Position numbers and translations under genes: made by a program. Below the pieces are notes generated by a model. It had not been told where the DNA came from. It ran no database searches and saw only the letters and a program-made list of their open reading frames with translations. Below are positions 52,062-59,794 of a stretch of DNA of 64,000 nt, piece after piece (within the stretch, counting starts at the first letter, position 1; every line of letters starts with the position of its first letter). Where the stretch lies: positions 1 to 64,000 of the forward strand of contig NZ_JAHKPN010000018.1 in NCBI RefSeq assembly GCF_018860545.1, written 5' to 3'. This stretch comes from Winogradskyella psychrotolerans. GTDB lineage: Bacteria > Bacteroidota > Bacteroidia > Flavobacteriales > Flavobacteriaceae.

Positions 52062-52956
52062 AGAAGCAATTTTAGACAAAACACATTATGGTTTAAAAAT
52101 CTATGCCTATGTGTTGAGACAGTATTATCCTAATCAAACAGTCCTTTCTGTAAAAGGAAGGGACTGTGGGATAACTCGAAACCCTTTTAATGGTGGTAAA
52201 GAAACCTTACGGATTCATATTGATGGTATTATAGCAACACATCGAGATACAGAATTAGAAGCCTTTAAAGGTGATGTATTCGATTTTGCACAATATCATT
52301 TTAGAATAACCGATGAAGAAGATTTGTACCAGAAGATAAATCAAGAGCTACATCTAAATTTAGAAGTCAAGGAAAAAGACGAATTGGAATGGCTTAATGA
52401 ACCAGACGATACGTGGTATGCCAACTGTAGCTTTTTTAAAGCACCTGTTCGCAATGTGTTTCCTTCGGAAACTTTGCGATTACATCAAGTATTTGCATTA
52501 ATCACAAGTAATAAATACAAAAAGATTACTGAAGAATTAAGAGCAATTACCAATGTAAAAGAAGCACGTAAATTCAAAGCGAATCGCTTTGATTACGTAA
52601 CACTTTCAGGAACATTTGAAAAACGAAGCGATAACAATTTGCTAAAGCATTCTAATTTATTAACCATTGATTTTGACCATTTAGAGAATCTACAAGAGTT
52701 AAGAACACAGCTCTTAAATGATGAATATTTTGAAACCGAAATGCTATTCATATCACCATCTGGCGATGGCCTAAAATGGATTATTAGAATAGATATTTCA
52801 GAAGTAACACATTCAGAATATTTCACAGCAGTAGCAAATTACATTAAACACAATTATAACATTGAGGTTGACCAGTCAGGTAAAGACGTTTCCAGAGCGT
52901 GTTTTTTACCATATGACCCAACAGCCTTTTTACATAAAAGACATCAAGCATTATGA
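52048..52956 (+). CDS. BT4734/BF3469-type (VirE N-terminal-like) protein
   Basis: 302 residues. After a primase-like N-terminus (VKGRDCGITRNPFNGGKETLRI) come motifs of the BT4734/BF3469 family: IDFDHL (acidic pair) and ISPSGDGLKWIIRIDI. The family resembles the N-terminal region of VirE/primase-helicase proteins of mobile elements. It overlaps the DUF3987 gene by 4 bases, so both probably act together in element replication. Confidence 0.82.
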   Translation: MEISREAILDKTHYGLKIYAYVLRQYYPNQTVLSVKGRDCGITRNPFNGGKETLRIHIDGIIATHRDTELEAFKGDVFDFAQYHFRITDEEDLYQKINQELHLNLEVKEKDELEWLNEPDDTWYANCSFFKAPVRNVFPSETLRLHQVFALITSNKYKKITEELRAITNVKEARKFKANRFDYVTLSGTFEKRSDNNLLKHSNLLTIDFDHLENLQELRTQLLNDEYFETEMLFISPSGDGLKWIIRIDISEVTHSEYFTAVANYIKHNYNIEVDQSGKDVSRACFLPYDPTAFLHKRHQAL

Positions 52957-54704
52957 CTAAAATATTTAACCCAAAAGATTGGTTAGAAGTTCCTAAAGAG
53001 CCAACAAAACCAAAAAGCAACACAGCAACAACTAATGTTGTTGCTGTTGCTGATAACGACATTGAATCCTACATTTCAGCAATCGAGCAATCAGGTACAG
53101 ACATAACAGGAAGTTATGCCACTTGGAGAGATTTAGGCTTTGCTTTAGCAGAAGAATATGGAGAAATAGGTAGAGATTATTTCCACCGTATGAGTAAAAA
53201 TTATGCAGGTTACGATGCTAAAGAGTGTGATGCACAATTCGATAAATGCTCAAACGCAAAAGGACACGGAATTACAATTGCTACCTTTTATCACTATGCA
53301 CATCAGTCAGGTATCAAACCGACTAAACAACAGTATAACAACGAAGTTGCAACAAACGTTGCAACTGTTGTCGATACAGCCAACCAATCAATGCCTACAA
53401 TACCAGAAACGGTATATGAGAATTTGCCACAGTTTTTACAACAAGTTGTAAATCCTGCTAATGGACAAGAAGAAAAGGACATTTTATTGTTAGGTGCATT
53501 AACAGCATTTAGTGCGTGTTTTCCTAAACTCTTTGGTATCTATGACCAACGTAGAGTATTCAGCAACTTATATTTATTTGTAACCGCACCTGCATCTGCA
53601 GGTAAAGGAAGACTTAACCAAATTAAAAATTTGGTAGAGCCTGTTCATAAATTAAAACGAGAACAAGCCAAAGTATTAAAGCAGCAATTTCAAGCAGAAA
53701 CTGCTACTTATAATATGAATAAAGGCAAAGATGAAAACTTGGAAAAACCGAGTAAACCGCCAGAGCGAATGCTGTTCATTCCTGCTAACAATAGTGTAAC
53801 AGGCGTATATCAATTAATTTCTGATAATAAAGGCAGAGGTTTAATTTTTGAAACCGAAGGCGATACATTAGCACAAGCCTTTAAAAGTGATTATGGCAAT
53901 TATTCCGATGGATTTCGTAAAGCATTTCATCACGAAACCATAAGCTATTATCGTAGAACAGATAGAGAATATGTAGATATTGAGAAACCGTGCTTGTCAA
54001 CAGTATTATCAGGCACACCTAAACAAGTGGCAACCTTAATACCCAATGCAGAAAATGGGCTATTTAGTCGCTTTATGTTTTACTATATGAATATAAAACC
54101 AACTTGGAAAAATGTATTTCAAAATAGTAATAAGTTAGGTTTAGATGATTACTATAACCAATTAGGTAGTGAGTTTTTAGAATTGTACAAAACGCTAAAA
54201 AACAACCCAGTGATTGAAATACGATTAACCACAACCCAACAACAGCAATTCAATACGTTCTTTGAATCCTTACAGACCAAATACATCAACCTACAACCCG
54301 AAGAGTACATCGCAACAATAAGGCGATTAGGCTTAATTGCGTTTAGGATAATGATGCTATTCACAGCATTCCGAATTATGGAGGATGGTGATGTAAACGC
54401 AACTAAAGAATGTGAGGATATAGATTTTGAGAACGCTATAACCATAATTTCAATTTTAGTGAAGCACAGTAGTAAAGTATTTAATGATTTACCAATAGAG
54501 CAGAAAGCAACAAAACGTTCAAATAGAAAAGAACGCTTTTTAGAAAGTTTACCAAAACAATTTATCAGACAAGTGTATTTAGATTTAGCCACAAAACAGA
54601 ACATCCCACATAAAACCGCAGAAGGATATATTACCAAATTTGTAGAAGCAGGATTAATACACAGAGAAGCACACAATAACTACTCAAATCCTGCAAAGCC
54701 GTAG
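52953..54704 (+). CDS. PriCT-2 and DUF3987 domain replication-like protein
   Basis: 583 residues. Residues about 35-120 match Primase C-terminal 2 (WRDLGFALAEEYGEIGRDYFHRMS, AQFDKCSNAKGHGITIATFYHYA). From about 150 the DUF3987 helicase-like domain follows, with LYLFVTAPASAGKGRLNQIK (Walker A-like ASAGKG) and IFETEGDTLAQAF. Such proteins accompany integrases in Bacteroidota islands and probably help their replication. Last gene of the coupled operon; a hairpin at 54714-54758 follows. Confidence 0.85.
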   Translation: MTKIFNPKDWLEVPKEPTKPKSNTATTNVVAVADNDIESYISAIEQSGTDITGSYATWRDLGFALAEEYGEIGRDYFHRMSKNYAGYDAKECDAQFDKCSNAKGHGITIATFYHYAHQSGIKPTKQQYNNEVATNVATVVDTANQSMPTIPETVYENLPQFLQQVVNPANGQEEKDILLLGALTAFSACFPKLFGIYDQRRVFSNLYLFVTAPASAGKGRLNQIKNLVEPVHKLKREQAKVLKQQFQAETATYNMNKGKDENLEKPSKPPERMLFIPANNSVTGVYQLISDNKGRGLIFETEGDTLAQAFKSDYGNYSDGFRKAFHHETISYYRRTDREYVDIEKPCLSTVLSGTPKQVATLIPNAENGLFSRFMFYYMNIKPTWKNVFQNSNKLGLDDYYNQLGSEFLELYKTLKNNPVIEIRLTTTQQQQFNTFFESLQTKYINLQPEEYIATIRRLGLIAFRIMMLFTAFRIMEDGDVNATKECEDIDFENAITIISILVKHSSKVFNDLPIEQKATKRSNRKERFLESLPKQFIRQVYLDLATKQNIPHKTAEGYITKFVEAGLIHREAHNNYSNPAKP

Positions 54705-54713
54705 TTAAGGATT

Positions 54714-54758
54714 TTAAGGATTTAGGGATATGATTAAATGACTTCCTCAAATCCTTAA
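54714..54758. terminator. Hairpin after the DUF3987 gene
   Basis: TTAAGGATTT (54714-54723) pairs with AAATCCTTAA (54749-54758). It separates the replication module from the Argonaute cluster; no long T tract is seen. Confidence 0.5.
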
Positions 54759-54858
54759 TATCCTCATTATCTGTTAATAACTACTAATATCTTTTTCTTT
54801 TCCTTTAGTTTCCTTTACTTAAATTAGACAAAATTTGACAAGTCTAAATAATTCTATT

Positions 54859-55179
54859 ATGGAGTTTGGAGAGTACATACGCTCATTGCGTGAAAACCGC
54901 AATTTGCTATTAAGAGAAATGGCTGCAAACCTAAATATGGACGTTGCCTATTTAAGCAAAATAGAACGAGGAAATCGGATGGCAAGACGCGAACAAGTAG
55001 TTGCATTCGCTAAAGCATTAAAACAAGACGAAAACGAATTAATTAAGCTATGGATGTCCGAACAAATTGTACTAATGCTCAAAAATGAAAAGGAGCGTAC
55101 GGAAATCCTCAAAATAGCTGAAGAAAAAATTAGTAAGATTGATGAATTGAGTTTACTAAATATAGATGTAACATTTTGA
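54859..55179 (+). CDS. XRE-family transcriptional regulator
   Basis: 106 residues from the ATG at 54859 (MEFGEYIRSLRENRNLLL); a TTG 8 codons upstream is less likely. It has a Cro/CI-type HTH with LREMAANLNMDVAYLSKIERG, followed by MARREQVVAFAKALKQDENEL and a helical tail. This size and layout are typical of controller proteins of restriction or defence islands. It overlaps the next gene's TTG start by 4 bases and heads the cluster that ends in the Argonaute gene, so it may repress that cluster. Confidence 0.85.
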   Translation: MEFGEYIRSLRENRNLLLREMAANLNMDVAYLSKIERGNRMARREQVVAFAKALKQDENELIKLWMSEQIVLMLKNEKERTEILKIAEEKISKIDELSLLNIDVTF

Positions 55180-55724
55180 AAAAAACTAAAAAGCAAATAA
55201 AGGCTTGGGATAATTATCGACTGTCATTGTTATTAGAAAAGAGCAAAAGTGATGACCATTTCGAAAAGTACATTACGGTAATTGCATCTGGTGCTTTAGG
55301 TCTTACAATCACATTCATAGACAAAATAAGTCCATTAGAACACGCTATATGTATTTGGATTATTTCTATAGGTTGGTTTCTATTAACAGCAACATTGTTC
55401 ATCAATTTGTTGTCTCATTATATAGCAAGTAAAAATAACACTAAAGCAGTACAGGATATTGATGATGAAAAAGAATATGATGATATAGTTAGTGGGATTA
55501 ATTCGCGAAATAAAAAAATGAACAGATTAAATTTAGCTTCAATTTACACTTTGGCTATAGGTTTACTCTGCATATTAATTTATACATCAATAAATGCATA
55601 CAATGGCAAAAAAAATCACACCAAACCAGAAACAGAAGCCCACTACGAAAAAGAATCCAGTACAAAATCGGCAAAATCAAAAAGGGAGAACGACACCATT
55701 ACCAACATCTCAATTGAGCAATAA
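55176..55724 (+). CDS. Three-TM membrane protein of the Argonaute cluster
   Basis: 182 residues, TTG start overlapping the regulator stop. TM helices lie near residues 32-50 (YITVIASGALGLTITF), 58-86 and 122-143, with an acidic loop (DIDDEKEYDDIVSG) between the second and third. The C-terminal 40 residues are low-complexity Lys/Glu/Ser and overlap, in another frame, the first mini-protein gene. Layout recalls small SLATT-like or 3TM effectors of defence operons; no named family assigned. Confidence 0.65.
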   Translation: MKKTKKQIKAWDNYRLSLLLEKSKSDDHFEKYITVIASGALGLTITFIDKISPLEHAICIWIISIGWFLLTATLFINLLSHYIASKNNTKAVQDIDDEKEYDDIVSGINSRNKKMNRLNLASIYTLAIGLLCILIYTSINAYNGKKNHTKPETEAHYEKESSTKSAKSKRENDTITNISIEQ

Positions 55725-55740
55725 ACCTAAAAAGAAATAA
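55603..55740 (+). CDS. Mini-protein 1 (45 aa), GRTT...KPKK tail
   Basis: Read directly: a 45-residue Lys/Gln/Asn/Pro-rich protein starting MAKKITPNQKQKPTTKKNP and ending KGRTTPLPTSQLSNKPKKK. The first 122 bases overlap the 182-residue gene in the +1 frame. It shares the GRTT core and the terminal KPKK with the two mini-proteins immediately downstream (2-base and 5-base gaps), so it is likely real despite the overlap. Predicted disordered, strongly basic, cytoplasmic. Function unknown. Confidence 0.6.
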   Translation: MAKKITPNQKQKPTTKKNPVQNRQNQKGRTTPLPTSQLSNKPKKK

Positions 55741-55742
55741 CT

Positions 55743-55871
55743 ATGAAAGACAAGAACAAAAATTTACCAAAATCAAACCCAAATAATATATGGGATAATG
55801 TTGGAGCCGGTAGGACAACAACAAAACCACCTACTTTCTTAAAACCTAAAGATTCAAAACCTAAAAAATAG
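55743..55871 (+). CDS. Mini-protein 2 (42 aa), GRTTTKP...KPKDSKPKK tail
   Basis: Read directly: MKDKNKNLPKSNPNNIWDNV, then GAGRTTTKPPTFLKPKDSKPKK. The 20 residues from GRTT to the end match mini-protein 3 in 17 positions. At 8 of those 17 positions the two genes use different codons, the pattern expected when protein sequence, not DNA, is conserved. Starts 2 bases after the stop of mini-protein 1. Basic, probably disordered; function unknown. Confidence 0.7.
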   Translation: MKDKNKNLPKSNPNNIWDNVGAGRTTTKPPTFLKPKDSKPKK

Positions 55872-55876
55872 ACGTT

Positions 55877-55990
55877 ATGGCAAAACAAGAAAACTCAAGT
55901 AAATCGAAAAATGTCAAAATTGATTTAGGTAGAACGACTACTAAACCATCTAATTCGCTTAAACCAAAAGATAGCAAACCAAAAAAATAA
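55877..55990 (+). CDS. Mini-protein 3 (37 aa), GRTTTKP...KPKDSKPKK tail
   Basis: Read directly: MAKQENSSKSKNVKIDL, then GRTTTKPSNSLKPKDSKPKK. N-terminal part unrelated to its neighbour apart from composition; the tail is the shared one. It is 5 bases after mini-protein 2 and 5 bases before the two-TM gene, so it is part of one transcript with the Argonaute. Basic and Ser/Lys-rich; no TM or signal. Function unknown. Confidence 0.7.
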   Translation: MAKQENSSKSKNVKIDLGRTTTKPSNSLKPKDSKPKK

Positions 55991-55995
55991 TTGTT

Positions 55996-57063
55996 ATGGA
56001 ATCGCTATCCCGCTATAAGAAAATAATCAAATGGGTATTTTGGTTAACGTTAGCATTAATTGTGTTTCTTACATTTCAAGCTATCTATGAAACAGATAAT
56101 TGGAAATTGTTTGATGTAGATTTCAACACCAGAGACCATATAATATCTGCCTATGGCTCATTAATTGGTGGGATATTAGCTTTCCTGTCAATTCTTTTTG
56201 TGCTTTATCAAGTATATGAACAGAGAGAGCAAATAATTATAGAAAGGCAAGATGCTGCTAACGATAAACAGCAAGATTTAAAAGACCGCTTGTTATTATT
56301 ATCTAATTACCTGAAAACTTTAGAAAAGGACATTGTAAAGCACGGTGAAAGGATGGAGGTTTTTTATAAGTCAGAAAAAGATAAACCTTCAGCAATGAAT
56401 ACGATGTATTTCAACACTAATAAGAATTTTGAAAGAGTTATCGAAATGGATATTTTATCTAATTTCAAGGCTTTTCAAGCATTTTTTAGTGAAGACGCAG
56501 AAGATTGGCAAAAGCAATTCGTTAACCTTTATGAAATATCAGATTTTTATAATGAAGCATTTAAAGATTTGAAGAAGAAGTACACATTTCATATCGAAGA
56601 TAAAGTATCTAAACAAAAGCAAATTGCTTCTGATATGATGGAATTATTAAATGCTAATTCCAGATTAGTAGATGATTATAGAATAAAATTTGGTGCAGCA
56701 GATTATTTAACAAAACCTTGGTCAATTTTAATTAACGAATACACCCCAACCCATTACGCTTATTTACAAGAAGTTCAAGATGCTGGAGACGTACCAGATT
56801 TTAGACATATTTCAGACAACCTGTTATTACCCTTTATTCAAGCTGCAATGGATATTAGAAGGGATGAAGGCTATGATGATTTAGGTAGTAGAAATATTAT
56901 AGAGTTAGCCTCGACAATTAGGAAGAAAACTTGGGATGTTGAGGTTTATAGTTTGCAATACGCTGACGATATTGAAAAACAATTTAATAATTATTTCAAT
57001 CCTGATAATGATAGTATAAATGAGCTTAAAGAAATAAAAGCAAAAATTGACGCTAAACTTTAA
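55996..57063 (+). CDS. Two-TM coiled-coil protein next to Argonaute, putative effector
   Basis: 355 residues. TM1 lies at about 11-29 and TM2 at about 49-73 (SAYGSLIGGILAFLSILFVLY), followed by a coiled coil (QVYEQREQIIIERQDAANDK, to about 115) and a long helical cytoplasmic domain. The TM2/coiled-coil layout resembles the putative phage abortive infection family (putAbiC-like, YGxxIGGxLxxxS..LxxxQ), by inspection only. It starts 5 bases after mini-protein 3 and precedes the Argonaute by 37 bases. Catalytically dead long Argonautes often have an adjacent membrane effector, which makes this the natural candidate. Confidence 0.7.
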   Translation: MESLSRYKKIIKWVFWLTLALIVFLTFQAIYETDNWKLFDVDFNTRDHIISAYGSLIGGILAFLSILFVLYQVYEQREQIIIERQDAANDKQQDLKDRLLLLSNYLKTLEKDIVKHGERMEVFYKSEKDKPSAMNTMYFNTNKNFERVIEMDILSNFKAFQAFFSEDAEDWQKQFVNLYEISDFYNEAFKDLKKKYTFHIEDKVSKQKQIASDMMELLNANSRLVDDYRIKFGAADYLTKPWSILINEYTPTHYAYLQEVQDAGDVPDFRHISDNLLLPFIQAAMDIRRDEGYDDLGSRNIIELASTIRKKTWDVEVYSLQYADDIEKQFNNYFNPDNDSINELKEIKAKIDAKL

Positions 57064-57100
57064 TATATAAGAATATTTTATGTAGAAAATTACAATACCA

Positions 57101-59212
57101 ATGCAAGAACACCTCAAAACCAACATACTCAACTTTGAATGGCCTAATAGTGCGCCTACCATTTATTTAACTTTAGATGATATTGAAGGCAGTCATCCCA
57201 TTCATAAATCTAAATTTTCAAGGCAGATTAAAGAGGTGTTTCCAGACACAGACCTATCTAATACAGACCAAATATTTACAACATTTACAACAGAAATACC
57301 GGATGCACCAAGCATTAAGCTAAATTTAGTAGATGGTAGAGAATTAAGAATTTATAAGCAATTCCTTAAACATCAATTAAGAAGCTATTTTAAATCTAAA
57401 GACTATATAGTAGTAAAAAACTTCGTTGGTGATGTACAAGTGTGGATGCCTTCAAAAAAAGGGAATACAGCAGACTATAACCTCTACTATAAATTTTCAT
57501 TTAAGATACAGTTTGCAAAACTCACAGACTTACCAGAGTTAATTGTATCATACGATGGTACTTCAAAAGTCCTTACAACGTCGGTTAAGGATATAGAGGA
57601 TTCAGAGCTAATAAAGCGTTGTGTATATGGTCAAAAAACGTTCAATTACCAAATGGACCTCGATACAGAGGAAAAACAAGAATTTTACAATGCTATTCAG
57701 TTTGACCAAGCATACCCAATTTTTAATTTGTCATTAGCACGAGCATTAGATATACCTATTGAGGAACCTATAAGACCAATTAATAAATATCAAAAGTACG
57801 TAGCACTTATTAATAATTTTGCAACCAACTATCTGTTTAAAGAAGATTTTAAAGTCATATTTCCATTTAAAACTGATACGTTTATAGATGTGCCACTCAA
57901 TCGTATCAACCATATCGACCCACAAGTAGGTTTATTGGAATTTGGTAAAGACCAATACGGTAACAAGAAAACCCATTTAGTGCCTAAAAAGGCAATGAAT
58001 ATCCTAAACCCTTACAGACGTCCAAACAATCAAAATATCAAGATATTTTTCATATGCCATACTTCTCATAAAGATTCGGTATTGTCTTTCTATCAAAATT
58101 TAAAGGAAGGTGTAAATACAGAAAAGAATTATTATAAAGGATTAGAAGCCTATGTGAACATTAAAGCATCATCATCCAAAGAACACTTCATTGAATTTAC
58201 CAACGAAAACGACCCAATACCAGAAATAATTGAAAAGTTAGAGAGTTTAACCTTCGACCACGATAATGTGCTTTACGCAGCTTTTTATTTAAGTCCTTTC
58301 GATAAGTTCACACAAAATCCCGAAGACCGCGAAATCTATATTCAAATCAAAGAACTGTTTTTAAATGAAGGCATTGTTACACAAGTGGTAGATTATGAAA
58401 AAATGGTGGTCAATATCGAGAATCAATACAACTTCCAATTTTCATTGCAAAATATGGCGTTAGCTATTCACGCCAAATTAGGTGGCGCACCTTGGAAACT
58501 TGCAGTAACCGATAAAAAAGAATTAGTAATAGGTGTTGGTGCATTTACCAATCAAGGCGAAAACAGACGTTATATAGCAAGTGCCTTTAGTTTTCAAAAC
58601 AATGGCTTATTTAGAAAGTTCGAATATTTTGACCAAAGCGAAACAGACCTATTGGCAGGAAGTATATGTAAAGCCATTAGAGATTTTACATCGGTTGCAG
58701 AAGCAGATAAAGTAGTCATTCACTTCTATAAGGAAATGAGTTACGAGGAACTAAAACCAATTATTAGAGGGATGCATACATTAGGGTTAAAAATTCCGCT
58801 CTACATTCTAAATATCAATAAAACAGAAGCAGAAGATATTATTGCTTACGACCTTAATTGGAACAAAAAGTTAATGCCTGTAAGTGGTACATACATACGT
58901 ATTAGCGAAAATCAATTTTTGTTGTTTAATAATGCACGTTACCCTAATTCACAGCGGTATTCAGATACAGATGGTTATCCGTTCCCAATAAAAATTAAGG
59001 TAAGCAGTCCAGATGAAGATGCTTTTGAAGATGCAGATGTAGTGTTAGAATTATTAACACAAGTGTATCAGTTTAGCAGATTATATTGGAAATCGCTTCG
59101 ACAACAAAATGTACCAATCACAATAAAATATCCAGAAATGGTAGCACAAATAGCACCACGTTTTAATAATGGCGTTCCAGACGATGCTAAAGATGCTCTA
59201 TGGTTTTTGTAA
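57101..59212 (+). CDS. Prokaryotic Argonaute with intact guide pocket and inactive PIWI domain
   Basis: A 703-residue pAgo. Residues 1-310 are N-terminal/linker regions, with no clear PAZ. MID is at about 312-465 and PIWI at about 474-703. The MID 5'-phosphate pocket is complete: Tyr413, Lys417, Gln428 (TQVV) and Lys459 (AIHAKLGG), with spacing like TtAgo. PIWI strand 1 reads LVIGVGAF, with Gly480 where the first catalytic Asp belongs. HFYKEMSYEE (541-550) has no Asp of the RDG motif, and KYPEM (676-680) has Glu for the last Asp. C-terminus KDALWFL is typical of pAgo. Expected to bind guide and target without cutting; defence by a partner effector is inferred. Confidence 0.88.
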   Translation: MQEHLKTNILNFEWPNSAPTIYLTLDDIEGSHPIHKSKFSRQIKEVFPDTDLSNTDQIFTTFTTEIPDAPSIKLNLVDGRELRIYKQFLKHQLRSYFKSKDYIVVKNFVGDVQVWMPSKKGNTADYNLYYKFSFKIQFAKLTDLPELIVSYDGTSKVLTTSVKDIEDSELIKRCVYGQKTFNYQMDLDTEEKQEFYNAIQFDQAYPIFNLSLARALDIPIEEPIRPINKYQKYVALINNFATNYLFKEDFKVIFPFKTDTFIDVPLNRINHIDPQVGLLEFGKDQYGNKKTHLVPKKAMNILNPYRRPNNQNIKIFFICHTSHKDSVLSFYQNLKEGVNTEKNYYKGLEAYVNIKASSSKEHFIEFTNENDPIPEIIEKLESLTFDHDNVLYAAFYLSPFDKFTQNPEDREIYIQIKELFLNEGIVTQVVDYEKMVVNIENQYNFQFSLQNMALAIHAKLGGAPWKLAVTDKKELVIGVGAFTNQGENRRYIASAFSFQNNGLFRKFEYFDQSETDLLAGSICKAIRDFTSVAEADKVVIHFYKEMSYEELKPIIRGMHTLGLKIPLYILNINKTEAEDIIAYDLNWNKKLMPVSGTYIRISENQFLLFNNARYPNSQRYSDTDGYPFPIKIKVSSPDEDAFEDADVVLELLTQVYQFSRLYWKSLRQQNVPITIKYPEMVAQIAPRFNNGVPDDAKDALWFL

Positions 59213-59275
59213 TTTACCAATCAATTTATTTGCAACACCATTGCATTCAATAATTTGTATATTTGTATAAATTAT

Positions 59276-59671
59276 ATGAAAATATTTGTTTCCATATCAA
59301 TGTCTATTTTATTCTTTTTTCAAGGGATAAGCATAGATATGGACTTTTGTGGTCCAATTAAAGAAATTTCAAATGTAATTACCCATTATCAAGACCATAA
59401 AGTTTATGGAGACTCTTTCTTTGAATATGTAGTTGAAGATTACATTGAGAGCGATGCTAAAAATGAAGAGCATCATCATAACCCAGATAAGGAGAATACA
59501 CCAGTCCATTCCCATAATCAATGTTGTCACCCTTTGGTATTAATTATTGCGAATAATAATTTGGCTTTAACCAATCGATTAAAGTTTGAAGAGAAAAAAC
59601 AATATAATTTACATAAAGTAAACTTCACTTCCAGATATTTGGAATCACTTTTCCAGCCACCTAAAGTATAA
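59276..59671 (+). CDS. Small exported His/Cys-rich protein (HYC_CC_PP-like) of the metal-efflux locus
   Basis: 131 residues from the ATG at 59276 (MKIFVSISMSILFFFQGISI). Signal-type N-terminus, then an acidic middle, a His/Cys cluster (HHHNPDKENTPVHSHNQCCHP) and an ending SLFQPPKV. The CC pair with nearby His and the final PP match the HYC_CC_PP type of small proteins found upstream of CusA/CzcA-type pumps in Bacteroidota. Likely a metal sensor or chaperone for copper or zinc. It precedes the pump gene by about 120 bases. Confidence 0.65.
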   Translation: MKIFVSISMSILFFFQGISIDMDFCGPIKEISNVITHYQDHKVYGDSFFEYVVEDYIESDAKNEEHHHNPDKENTPVHSHNQCCHPLVLIIANNNLALTNRLKFEEKKQYNLHKVNFTSRYLESLFQPPKV

Positions 59672-59794
59672 TTCAGTTTTTTAATGGATAGCTATATCCA
59701 ATTTTGAGCCTAAAGGGTTCATTTCATTTCGTGTAATTCTATTTTCTTATATCAGAATTGTATCGAATAGTTTAACTGAATTAATACATTTTCT

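Noticed and set aside
52593-52826. Minus-strand frames inside the island genes (also 50742-51035, 54152-54676, 60730-61038)
   Set aside because: Mirror frames of AT-rich coding genes on the plus strand, without independent evidence.
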